In this document: piece by piece, positions 53,720-64,000 of the stretch | How positions within the stretch are numbered: the first letter of the stretch is position 1 | How the letters are laid out: each line of letters starts with the position of its first letter | Origin: Sipunculus nudus | Taxonomy: Eukaryota; Annelida; Sipuncula; Golfingiida; Sipunculidae | Direction: 5' to 3' | Length of the DNA stretch: 64,000 bases | Assembly: GCA_026874595.1 (NCBI GenBank) | Contig: CM049311.1 | Span: 20,522,176 to 20,586,175 of the forward strand | Position numbers and translations under genes: made by a program | The notes under the pieces: model-generated | The model's input: only the letters and a program-made list of their open reading frames with translations | Databases searched by the model: none | What the model was told of the DNA's origin: nothing

Positions 53720-56700
53720 TACAAGGACAGGAATTTTTTATAATTAACACGTACGCGCCAAACACGGAGAAGGAACAATTAGATTATTTTCAAAGGATAA
53801 ACGATAAACTTACGTCGATACTAGACGACAGTGGTTTGCAGATAATTTGGGGTGGTGACTTCAATTTCTGTTTCACGGATATGGATGCAAAAGGAGGAAG
53901 TTTTAGACCTAAAGCTAAGACTATCCGAATGGTAAAACAGATTATGTATGAAAAAGAATTGATTGATATTTGGAGAATTCGAAATCCAGATACCAGCCAG
54001 TTTACATGGAGATCTAAAACACCCTTAATTCAACGCAGACTAGATATGATATTAGTATCCACTGAATTAAATGCACATGTTAAACATATAAAGATATTGC
54101 CAGCAATTTTGACAGATCATTCGGCAGTTATATGTACTGTTGAGACTGTGTTAAAAACAAGTCATGGTCCATCACATTGGAAATTTAATACCTCATTGTT
54201 GAACGACCAAGAGTACAATATTTTAATTAGAGAAAACGTTAAAAAGTTGCGAGACAATAATAAAGACAACATGGATGAAATGACCTGGTGGGAATATTTA
54301 AAATATAAAATAAGAGAAATTACAATTAAGTATTCTAAGAAAAAACAAAAGCAAGCAAGGAAGAAATTAGAGAGCCTTGAACAAAATGCCGCACAAGCAG
54401 AAAATAACTTATCAAATGATATACCACTTAGTCTGGTACAATATGATCATCGCCAACTGGAGCACGAACAATTTTATAAAGCATATGTGGAAGGATTAAT
54501 AGTGAGATCCAGAGTCCAATGGCATGAGGAAGGTGAACGCAGTACAAAGTACTTTATGAATACTGAAAAGAGAAATAAAATAAAATCTACTATAAGAAAA
54601 TTGATAATAAATGGACAGGAAGTCCACGAGCCAGATCATATCATGAAATCAGTTAAGGAATATTTTCAAGAAAAATATAAGAGAATAATATATGTAGAAG
54701 AAAACGAATGTTTACAATTTTTAGATAATATAAAAGTACCGACAATACCTGGAAACGAGGTAGATCAATGTGACAGTGAAATTACTAAGGATGAAATTAA
54801 AAATGCGTTAAAAAATATGAAGAATAACAAAACACCTGGTAATGACGGATTACCAAAAGAATTTTACTTAACTTTTTTTGATGTCTTAATTGATGACCTG
54901 TTAAATTGTTTTAATAAAAGTTTTACTAAGGGGTCTCTTACAACTAGCCAAAGACAAGCAATAGTAACACTAATTGAAAAACCTGGAAAAGACAATAGGA
55001 GACTTTCATCCTGGAGGCCTATCAGTTTATTGAACGTTGACTTAAAAATATTAAGCAAAGTTTTGGCAGAGATATTAAAAAAATGTTTACCGATACTGAT
55101 AGATGAAGACCAAAGTGCATTTGTGAAAGGTAGGAGAATTTCTGATACAAACTGCCTTATCAGAGATATATTAGATTTTTGTTGTCTGGAAAAGAAAAAG
55201 GCTATTATTTTCGCAATAGATTTTGCAGCAGCCTTTGATAGTATTGATTATGTATTTCTATTCACTGCTTTAAAGAAATTTGGCTTTGGGAGTACATTCC
55301 TACGGTGGATTAATGTATTGCAAAATAACTTGGAAAGCTGTGTAATGAACAATGGGTACAGCACTGGGTATTTTAATTTGGAACGAGGAACAAGACAAGG
55401 AGATCCATTGGCCCCATATCTTTTTATATTGGTGATTGAAATGTTAGCAATAATGATTCGCCAATCTAGTAAGGTAAAAGGTATAAGTATAAACGGTTCT
55501 GAAATAAAGCAATACATGTATGCAGACGACACAACCTTTTTTCTAAGGGATTCAGAATCTATGAAAGAGGTTAGATTAATTTTGAAACAATTTGAGAAGA
55601 TTTCATCTCTCGAAATAAATTACAATAAATGTGAAGCTGCCTGGCTTGGTACTAGCACGGATATACCGGCAGGTGAAGATGACATTAAATGGGTCAACTT
55701 ACGTAAAGACGCAATTAAAATTTTAGGGATTTATTATACATATGACACTACAATTTCTAATACTTTAAATTTTGATAGGATTCACAATAAAATGGAAGTC
55801 CTTTTTAATATCTGGAAACAAAGAGCATTGACAATATACGGGAGAAATACAATAGTTAAAGCTTTAGGCATTTCGAAATTACTGTATGTTTCATATATAC
55901 TAGAACCTCCATCGAGCTTTGTTAAGAAAATTAAAAGCTGTATTTCAGACTTTATATGGTATGGAAGAAAGCCCAAAATTAAATATGAGGTTCTTTTAAA
56001 CGACAGAGACGTAGGGGGCATTAGATTGCCAGATATAAGTACTATTATAGAAACACAAAGAATAATGTGGGTTGTTAGAATGAAGTTATTGAAGAAAGCA
56101 AAATGTATTGAAATACCGAATCACTTCTTAAGAAGTGTAGGAGGAGTGCCAAATATATCAGTTAATTTTGACATTAGTTGTATAAAAAGAACTGTATCAA
56201 AGTTCTATCAGCACTGCTTACTGGCATGGTCAAATTTTACCTCTATAGAACCTATTAATTCTGAGACCATATTAAAACAACAGCTGTGGAATAATAAATA
56301 TATATTGCTAGGAGGAAGATCGGTATATATTAAATATTTAGATGATATAGGCATCAGATTTATATACCAAATATTACATGATGATGGTCGGAAAAAAGAA
56401 ATTTCACAAGTGATTCCCGTTAGTACTGTTTATTCTTCTTACTTTATTCACTGGAGAGGGTTACAGGAGGCGGTTCCACCCAATTGGAGAGAAAGTATTA
56501 AAACAGGCTTGTCTAATGATGATATGTTATCTGACGAAATAATACCTATGGGGGATATATTTATTAATCTAGAGAAACTAAATTTTAAGCAAGTGTATAA
56601 TCGATCGATCCTGAAAAAAATAGAAGAACCAGTGAACAAAGTAAATCTCCAACGAGATTTAACCAACGATTTCTGTTGGAAGAAAGCTGTGAAGCATATA

Positions 56701-57198
56701 TATGAAACAACAAAGGACATGTATTTGAGGCAATTCCAATTTAAAATTCTACATAATATTTTGACTGTTAACGAGAAGTTATATATATGGAGATTAACAT
56801 ATAGCAATAGATGCTCATATTGTTTCATGGATACGGAATCTGTTTGTCATCTTTTTTGTGAATGTTTTTTGACCAAAGCTCTTTATTTCAATATTATAAG
56901 TTGGGCCAGTCGAGCAAGGATTTATATGCCAGCATTAACGAGAGAAATAATATATTCAGGGTGTTCAAGTGATGTTCCATACAAAAAGCTAATTGATATG
57001 TTTATATTGACATATAAGTTCGTTATTTTTAAATATCGTAAGCAAGGAAGGGTCCCTTCGCTCTTTATATTTATCAAGTATATAAAAGATAAAGAATTAA
57101 TCGAGCGTAAGGTAGCAGAAAAAGAAAGAGAAGTACATAAATATGTGGGAAAATGGGGGAAAATACTCTCCATTTTAAATACCAAATGTTTAATCTGA
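53720..57198 (+). CDS. LINE ORF2 (endonuclease remnant, reverse transcriptase), N-terminally truncated
   Basis: About 1159 codons without a stop. Counting residues from 53701: APE-type endonuclease C-terminal part with NTYAPN, GGDFNF (~50), RRLDMILVS (~110) and LTDHSAV (~137); a Lys-rich linker; RT with TPGNDGLPKEFY (~377), WRPISLLN, IDEDQSAFVKGR, AIDFAAAFDSID (~505), GTRQGDPLAPYLF (~563) and catalytic YADD (~606); C-terminal Cys/His knuckle CSYCFMD...CHLFCEC (~1037). This order and the F/YADDTTF form fit the L1/Tx1 group. The frame opens upstream into target DNA at 53701, so no native start codon exists. Without the endonuclease N-terminus it should not transpose on its own. Confidence 0.9.
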
Positions 57199-57391
57199 GG
57201 ATTGTCGTTTGAATTGTCTTCGTGTTAAATGATTTTGTATATAATTATGTTATTTTGTATTGAACCATATTTAGTTCACTTTGAGCTCGATTTAATGATG
57301 GGATGTCGATGATGAAAGAGAATAAAATATATGAAATATAAAAAAATGAAATATTCTGAGGCATTCCAAAGAAAAAAAAAAAAAAAAAAAA
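53720..57391 (+). mobile_element. 5'-truncated LINE (L1/Tx1-like), recent insertion
   Basis: About 3.67 kb from the left 11-bp target duplication to a poly(A) run at 57372-57391. The 5' UTR, any ORF1 and the N-terminal part of the endonuclease are missing, the usual result of incomplete target-primed reverse transcription. The remaining ORF2 is open to its natural stop, and the flanking duplication is perfect, both pointing to a young copy. It lies about 300 bp upstream of the kringle-gene start codon, in opposite orientation to that gene. Confidence 0.9.
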
Positions 57392-57402
57392 AACTGCCTG
57401 CA
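57392..57402 (+). repeat. Right target-site duplication of the LINE
   Basis: AACTGCCTGCA following the poly(A) run, matching 53709-53719. Confidence 0.85.
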
Positions 57403-58660
57403 ATTTTTATGCTTACTTAACTACGTATGTGTACGTGTGCAGAATTCCATTCCCGTTTCGGACTACGAGACAGGGCATGCGCTTCCTTTCATTATACATC
57501 CTGGTGTCGATGAGCCCTGTGACTACTACACCTGCGGCCCTTGGTGCGTAATCGTCCCCATCGCTGGGTCATATCACCGAGGAACCCCCGAAAGACGCAC
57601 TCGTATGTGAGTGAAACACGGCCATTGGGCACGGCCTTCACATTCAGCCTGCACATTGCTCGCCCTTAGTGAGGGCCTTCCGTGAAAAATCTCACCACCT
57701 CGGAGGGATGGAGGGGGGGGGGGAGCTTTCTTCTTTAGGTTTCCGCATTGCAAAACGATCGACGATAAAAGTTTGTCCGTGCGTGCGTGCGTGCGCTTTA
57801 CATCTTTTTATAATTGTTCGGCTGATTTTCCAAATGTTATCACCTGGCTTCATATCCCTGATCATCTTATATCGCTCAAGATTTTTAGGCGGCCTGCTTC
57901 TACGGATAGTTTGTCCTCTGAGTAAAATTTCACAAAATTGCATTAACTGGGGTTATAGTCGTTAGATTTGTTGGCGGGGGGGGGGGGGGGGGTGATAGAT
58001 TGGTTCATTTACCATCCCTGAGCGATCACTGACCTTTAGCGTTTACAGAAATTGAGTTGGTTTGGATCAATAACTGGTTGCAGGATTTTATGTCTGTTTA
58101 TATATTAGCAGTTCAAAGCAGCTCTCAGCACAATATATATTAGTAACAGACCTTCAAAGATCATATCTGTCAGATTAAAATGTGAATAATGAACTCAAAA
58201 AGATATCTAAAAGGGAATTTACAATAATTCAGTTTTAACGGAAAATATCACATGAATCAACAACACAGTTTTTCTTTTAATTAAAAGAAAATGCCATTCA
58301 ATAAAGGTTAACTTGGCAGTTATAACAGGTCACGGTCAGCATCAAAAGGAAATTTGGTAAACGAATATTGTGGAAAAGATTGATTTTCAGACTGTTTTAA
58401 ATACGGAGTCAAAACTTGTTTCTTTTAAAAGCAAAGTTTTTATTATTTTGCAAAAGGCAATATACAAATATTCGTTCAACTGAAAGACTTTTCTTTCGTA
58501 GCATTCAACTATTACAAGAAATAGACGAGGTTACTCTAGGTTGACTTTTACACAATATGACTCTCATTTTTGTCAGAAAGCTGTTTCCTCAAACGGAATC
58601 TTGGATGTTAAACCAAAGAAAATAAATTTATTGTTTAAGAGAATAAAAACAAGCAAATTA
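57403..58660. other. Non-coding flank
   Basis: Contains G homopolymers at about 57714-57723 and 57974-57992 and a (GTGC)n run at 57779-57795. No gene is supported. Confidence 0.4.
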
Positions 58661-58667
58661 GTGGAAT

Positions 58668-59382
58668 TAATGTACCCCGCTTTGGGATCTTGTTTTCACA
58701 GACAGACAGGCAGACAGAAGCCAGACACTCGAAAACAAATCCCACCCAGGGTAAGCATGAGAGCAATCACTGATAAAATTTGAATGAAATCGGATAGTAT
58801 TTAGGAAAGTTATCCCACAGAAACGAAAACCTGACAAACTGACAGACAGAGAGACAGACAGACAGACGGACATAAGCCAGACACTTTAAAACATTTCCAA
58901 GCCAAGGTAAGCATGAGAGCAATCACTGACCCCAAATTTGATTGATATCAGATAAGATTTAGGAAAGTTATAGCAGAGAAACGTAAATCTGACAGACGGA
59001 CAGACAAAGTGACAGACAGACAGACAAAAGGCAGACATTCCAAAACCAATCCCAACCAAGGTATGCATGAGAGCAATCGCTGACCCAAATTTGAATAAAA
59101 TCGGATAATATTTAGGAAAGTAATCACAGGGAAACGAAAACCTGACAGACGGACAGACAAAGTGACAGACAGACAGACAGAAGCCAGACACTCCATAACC
59201 AATCCCAACCAAGGTATGCATGAGAGCAATCAGTGACCCAAATTTGGATAAAATCGGATAATATTTAGGAAAGTTATTGCACGGAAACGAAACCTGGCGG
59301 ACGGACAGAGAGACAGACAGACGGACAGACAGACAGACAAACCCAAATCAATGTACCCCGCATCCGCGGAGCGGGGCACAAA
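58668..59382 (+). repeat. Tandem ~155-bp array with cagacagacag tracts
   Basis: 'gcatgagagcaatc' recurs at about 58755, 58911, 59065 and 59218 (spacing 154-156 bp). Units share 'aaatcggataatatttagga' and a gacagacagac tract. The block begins with 'aatgtaccccgc' at 58668 and ends with 'aatgtaccccgc' followed by a 'ccccgcatccgcggagcggg' hairpin near 59350-59375, so both edges carry the same word. Overlapping minus-strand ORFs (SVCLSVTLSV) come from the repeat. Confidence 0.9.
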
Positions 59383-60640
59383 AAAGATGGTATCTATGAT
59401 AAAAAGGTAAATATGAAATATTAATGGGAATATTGATATTATTGAGATACCACTTAAGAATGGAGAAATAAAACGACATCTTGAAAGGAGGTTTTTGTAT
59501 GTTTAAAGAAAGGGCGACTCATCATTATTCTGTGTAAGGCTGAAACAGATCCAATGATCGAAATATTGCCCGGAAGGGACGGGGGTTAGGCAGTTCTGGT
59601 TCACACAGGTTTAAGATTACACATGATAACAGAACGTCAACAAATGACTTTGGTGCAATGTTAAGAATTTTGTAAGAATCACCAAGTTTTAGAAAGATGA
59701 ATTGGCCACAGTTCCAAAAATCTTAAAAATAGAACAACAAATTACATAAAAAATTGTTAAAGTATATACGGGTGATTGTTAAACTATACGAATAAGGTCA
59801 GAGTCCGTAGATCAATAACTGTATTAAATAAAATGTAAAGTGAAAGATTTTATTTTCAATTAGATGGAGAACTGATGAGGATGCCATGGCCAGCTAATGG
59901 ACTGGCCCTGGATCTCTAACATGACTTAACTAGACGATTTTTTTGTATTCCACAAAGGACCCTAATACACATTTTAAAATCTAACAGAATAAAAAAGTTG
60001 CCACACTGAGAAAAATAAAAAATGGCCGCCAGTGCAGAAGGGGCATGTACAATTAACGTGTACATGTATAATAACATGTACAATAACATGTACAATTGCT
60101 CCTCAAAACCTGGATTTAGTAGCCAAATGTGGCTATCAGGAGACCTGATAGTCCAAAATGACTGTTACCACGGGCCACCACAGTGCCGAGAGTCAACACA
60201 TGTAACATATATTTTATAGATGGGCCTAATGCTTTATGTGAAAATGTTATTTTGCTTCTCAAAGTGTCTATTATCCCGTTTTGGTTGTAAACATCTAATA
60301 AAAAAAAAACCATTAAATCTAAAGATGGCGACCAATATGGGGGCACAGAGTGCTGTTTTTATTTAAAGGGTCATATACATATTGTAGCGCCATTTCGGCC
60401 CTCTGACTTTTGAGAGTTTACGACGAGCGTATTGGCTGTCAGAGTCCGTTACATCCTTCAGCGCGGAACGCATTCACTTTCAGGCTCTATGAGGATGCAA
60501 ATATTTCCCTCATTTCTTGACATAAACCAGAGCAATCGTAAGTTTTTTGTATACTTTCTAACAACACCTAGCATTAGTGAGAAAAAAATCCTTTTTAACT
60601 CAGCAAATGGGTAAACCCCTCCGCATGTTTGTTGGATTTC
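59383..60640. other. Mostly non-coding
   Basis: It has repeated 'aacatgtacaat' palindromic words at 60050-60095. A possible plus-strand leader exon ends at 60531 before GTAAGT, with an 'attggctgtcag' CCAAT-like motif about 90 bp upstream. Support is weak. Confidence 0.35.
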
Positions 60641-60644
60641 TTAC

Positions 60645-60792
60645 CGCATAAATACAAGCATGGCTCGCTCGGATTACTGGACTCAGTGAACTTGGACGCG
60701 GCACAGGAAATGACTCGTTGCCATAGTGAGGGAGTATCAGTTTGGGGTGTATGTTCACATGTATTCTTTTGTGTTCACTCATCATACGTAGC
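60645..60792 (-). CDS. Weak candidate internal exon
   Basis: Minus strand, acceptor 'ccaaacattag' and strong donor GCG|GTAAGA. The open frame has coding-like composition: MSEHKRIHVNIHPKLILPHY, then GNESFPVPRPSSLSPVIRAS, then HACIYA. No known domain. It might belong with the membrane-segment exon at 61782-61993 on the same strand, but the phases do not join directly. Confidence 0.25.
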
Positions 60793-61781
60793 CTAATGTT
60801 TGGATTATGAACTGTTTATCACGACATGAATGCAACATGATGGAAGACTACTGAAATCAATTCCTGAGTATCCCTTGTATCACGACTGAAGTTATAATAG
60901 GCTTATCATCCCAATATGAGTGAATACTGAGTCGTGTACTACTGGCTAATAAGAGGTTTTTGCAGCCAAATGTAGGCATCTGCAGACATTCATGTTTTAT
61001 CTTTAAAATTAAAGTTTACTTACAGTTTCATTCAAAGCAAGAATTGCTAGGTGTCTTGTTATTCTAGGTCTAAAAGCTTTGGAGTTATAGTCATTTCAAT
61101 TTCCCCTAAAATGTGTGACCATATTTTCAGATGTAGTGCAATAAAAAAAAGGAAAAAAAAAAACCACTGCGGAACCACTGCCGAGTCCCAGTTTTAGTCC
61201 AGCCATTTTATTGAAAAAAGTGGCCCAACACATCACAAATTGGAACAGAATTTTTAAACATTCATCTCGGAAATATCCTTGGATAAACATACTTAAATTC
61301 TAACAGAATATTATCATTTGACAGTCCTTAATTTGTATAAATCCAAAATGGCCCCAGGCCCAATTTATGAACCATATTGTCTACACCATAGCGTTTACAA
61401 TTCATTTTTGTTGAACCTAGAGAGACTTAACGTTATATCCTGAGGTAAAGCTGACCTATTTTCTCGGATTTTTGGGACCAAAAAATTATTTTCAGCGCCC
61501 TGAAAGTCAGGTGTTGTGTTTTGTGTTAACGATTGAAGTATGTGGTTTAACGACAGGTCTATACAAAGCAAAAAGGGTGCATGCATGAACATAATGCCTT
61601 ACTGTAAACATTTGCATTGAAAGACTTATATTTTAATCAGTTTATATGTAGCACGTAAACTGATATAAAATAGATTTATATAAATAAAACCATATTTTGG
61701 GGAAATTCGTAAATCGATTCATTTGTACGAATTTAAGTCGAAATACAACAGATCATTCCCACTAAGGTTATACTCAGTTCG

Positions 61782-61993
61782 TTAATGGGATCTATCTACT
61801 CTCTCATAAGTATGTATTGGGTTAAGGGTGTCAGTCCAATATTTTATAAAGTTTTCAACTTGTTTTTGTAGTTCAGTGATGGTGAGGTAAAAAGCGCAAA
61901 AGATGGAAAATGAAAGAACAAGAAATGCCACCGCCAGCAAAGCCTCGCGAAACATGGCATTAACCTTTCCCCAAAAAAGTCTACACCTCAAAC
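61782..61993 (-). CDS. Candidate membrane-anchor exon or small membrane protein
   Basis: After a minus-strand acceptor 'tttccctacag' a frame contains MFREALLAVAFLVLSFSIFC, then AFYLTITELQKQVENFIKYW, and stops at DRSH. It has one strong hydrophobic segment followed by an amphipathic helix, like a type II signal anchor. It could be a 57-residue protein from the internal ATG, the last exon of a larger gene, or (via a GTAGAT donor after YER) a first coding exon. No domain is recognised. Confidence 0.35.
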
Positions 61994-64000
61994 TGTAGGG
62001 AAATTCAATTCTCTGAATATCAACGCAATAAAATGATTGGAAGTTTATGTTTACTAATATAATGACATTTTATATTTTTGTATTGTAATTCCATTTTTAT
62101 GGAAGATAGAAATATATGATAGAGGCACGGGGGAAACGTTGTTCGATACTGTTATTTAAGTTCGTATTATTAAGTCCGCTAGAAAGAGTGATGGTCATAC
62201 AGGTTACTTTTAATATTATTATATTTATAAATATCATATTAAAATAACGGAAAGTTTATCAATATATATAAACCATCAGGAAGATAACATACAATCATAA
62301 CATTCATAGGGTATATTATGAATCTAAACTGTTTTTAATTTATTTTTAAAAGCGGTCATTGCAGGGGGTTAACTCTTAAATTGATGAATGCCGAAATCTT
62401 GTATATTTAACAGATTTTTTTCTATGACTTGGCTTTTGAGATAATTTATTGACACGAATGTAATAAAGCCATACTGCACCATATCAGATAAGTTTTCTTA
62501 TCTACTGTAAGGCGTCTTTGCTTTATGTGGAATTATAAGTGGTTCATGATTATTCCCGGGAGTGTATGGGGGCTCTTGGCTCTTAGAGGGCTCATATAAC
62601 GAATACATAAATAGAGTTAAAATTCAGACTCAAATTGTTGAATGACCTTGAACTTTACCCCCTGGACAAACTGGATTATTTTATAATTAGGACAATTTAA
62701 ATATATATTTTGAACTTATTAATCACTTTTATTTAGACCTTAAATGTGAATACTGAATCACGTAAACCATCCCTAAGAGTTAATCATCTGAAATCAAAGC
62801 TGACAATAACTTGTGACCTTGGCCTTTTAGGCCGAAAATTGATAAGGCAGTTCCTCTTATGTCTGGTAACAGACGGACACACACACACACACAAGCCAAA
62901 GTCGAAAGGGTATTTCCTTATGTGACGAGGGACATATATGTGAAGTTTGTTTCAATCCATTGAATTAACTCAGAGACTTTCATGCAACATGTGCATATGT
63001 AGGTTGTCCAAGAAACTTTGTTGGTTAAGAGAAATATAAATGGCTGCTTAAGGTATATTACGTCATTACTCGTAGACCAGGGGGAAAATATATGTTTGGT
63101 GAGCTAAAAGGAGTCAATACTGTGACATGACTGATATACATTTGCAGTATAAGGATAATAAGTACAGATTCTGCGAAAGGAAAGAATTAAAATGGTACCA
63201 CCGGTATCAGACAAATCATAAAGCTATCTATGATTAACCAAAACACATATCAATATTCAAATCACCTCATCCAACAATTATAGGAAAATTGATGCTTCTG
63301 CGGGAAATTGTATTCAAAGTGTACAAATTGTGCTGAAATATCATAATTGTTAGTCAAACTCTTGCAGATCTTTATTGTTACGGATTTTGATAAATTAATG
63401 TCTGATTTAGGGACATATAATTTTCTGGTTATTGCCATTTCCCAGTTAAATAAAGGAATGTTGTCGTCCTGTACTTGGCTCTATAAAGACAAGTTATAGT
63501 AGATAAAGAAAAACCAGAACTTATGTAAACACACTGTAAAGATCTTAACTTACTGCTAATCATGCACTTGCTTCCACAACGGCTTTTTGGGCGTCACATA
63601 GATATATGATGAGGAGGTATTCGAAAAACGATCATACATCAATTATCAATAACTCAAATATTTTTGGACAATACATTCAAAGGTACACGTGTTCTCAAAG
63701 AGAAGAATCATCAATGTTAAAGCAATGACTTATGATATAATTTATGTAAAAGGAATCTCGGATCGCTGTAGGCCATCCAGCTGCAGTTTATACTGGTTTG
63801 AAAAATTATTGCACACATCATTTTATTGTAAATAGTCTTCTGATAAAATAAAAGAAAATATAATTACATATGGACAGCCAGTCTGACCTGTTAACTGTAG
63901 GTTAACTAGTTTTTTAATTAATTATGACAATAAAGCTGACCTGAAAGAATTTAAGCTTGCATTAAGTATAGGTCAACATAAGTGGCGCCACTAAATATAT
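61994..64000. other. Non-coding right end
   Basis: A short (AC)n lies at 62877-62892, within sequence resembling a dispersed repeat ('cttatgtgacgagggacata', 'gtgaagtttgtttcaatcca'). No gene is supported. Confidence 0.4.

Overview
The window looks like invertebrate nuclear DNA, most likely from a bivalve mollusc. It is AT-rich, intron-rich and full of microsatellites, MITEs, tRNA-derived SINEs, LINE remnants and tandem repeats carrying 'gtccgtccgtc' and 'gacagacagac' tracts. It also holds extracellular-domain genes (C-type lectin, SRCR, EGF-like, kringle) of the kind expanded in molluscs. The organism call is inference; no species marker was seen.

Gene 1 (+, 11720-28803). I assembled 14 coding exons by hand. 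Every splice phase matches, and the exons sum to 2043 nt (680 codons plus stop). The predicted protein is a type I membrane receptor: signal peptide, an unrecognised Cys-containing module, a C-type lectin-like domain, an orphan half SRCR, a divergent SRCR, five eight-cysteine EGF-like repeats, a Cys-rich stalk, one membrane segment and a short tail. A probable solo LTR lies in the intron just before the membrane exon, in the same orientation as the gene.

Gene 2 (-, 30666-29350) is an uninterrupted 438-codon reading frame for a basic protein I do not recognise, with a probable 5' UTR intron. It converges on gene 1.

Gene 3 (-, 53422 down to at least 36774) has a signal-peptide exon, a 13.7-kb intron and two kringle exons of identical length and phase. 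Its 3' end is unresolved. Its introns hold a frameshifted kringle fragment, a long-TIR foldback element, SINE heads and two dead LINE fragments. A 5'-truncated LINE (53720-57391) with an open 3.5-kb ORF and an 11-bp target-site duplication sits about 300 bp upstream of the start codon.

Other regions. 1-11.6 kb is non-coding and dominated by related tandem repeats (3530-4680 forward, 5640-7165 inverted, 8595-11055 forward) plus an old MITE copy. Around 34.1-34.5 kb is a diverged duplicate of gene 1 intron 2 that lacks the SINE in the original. The right end (57.4-64 kb) has a 155-bp tandem array and a few weak exon candidates on the minus strand.

If genes 1 and 3 are expressed they would put a lectin/scavenger-type receptor and a kringle protein side by side, which suggests a recognition or adhesion locus. 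That is inference from domain content only.
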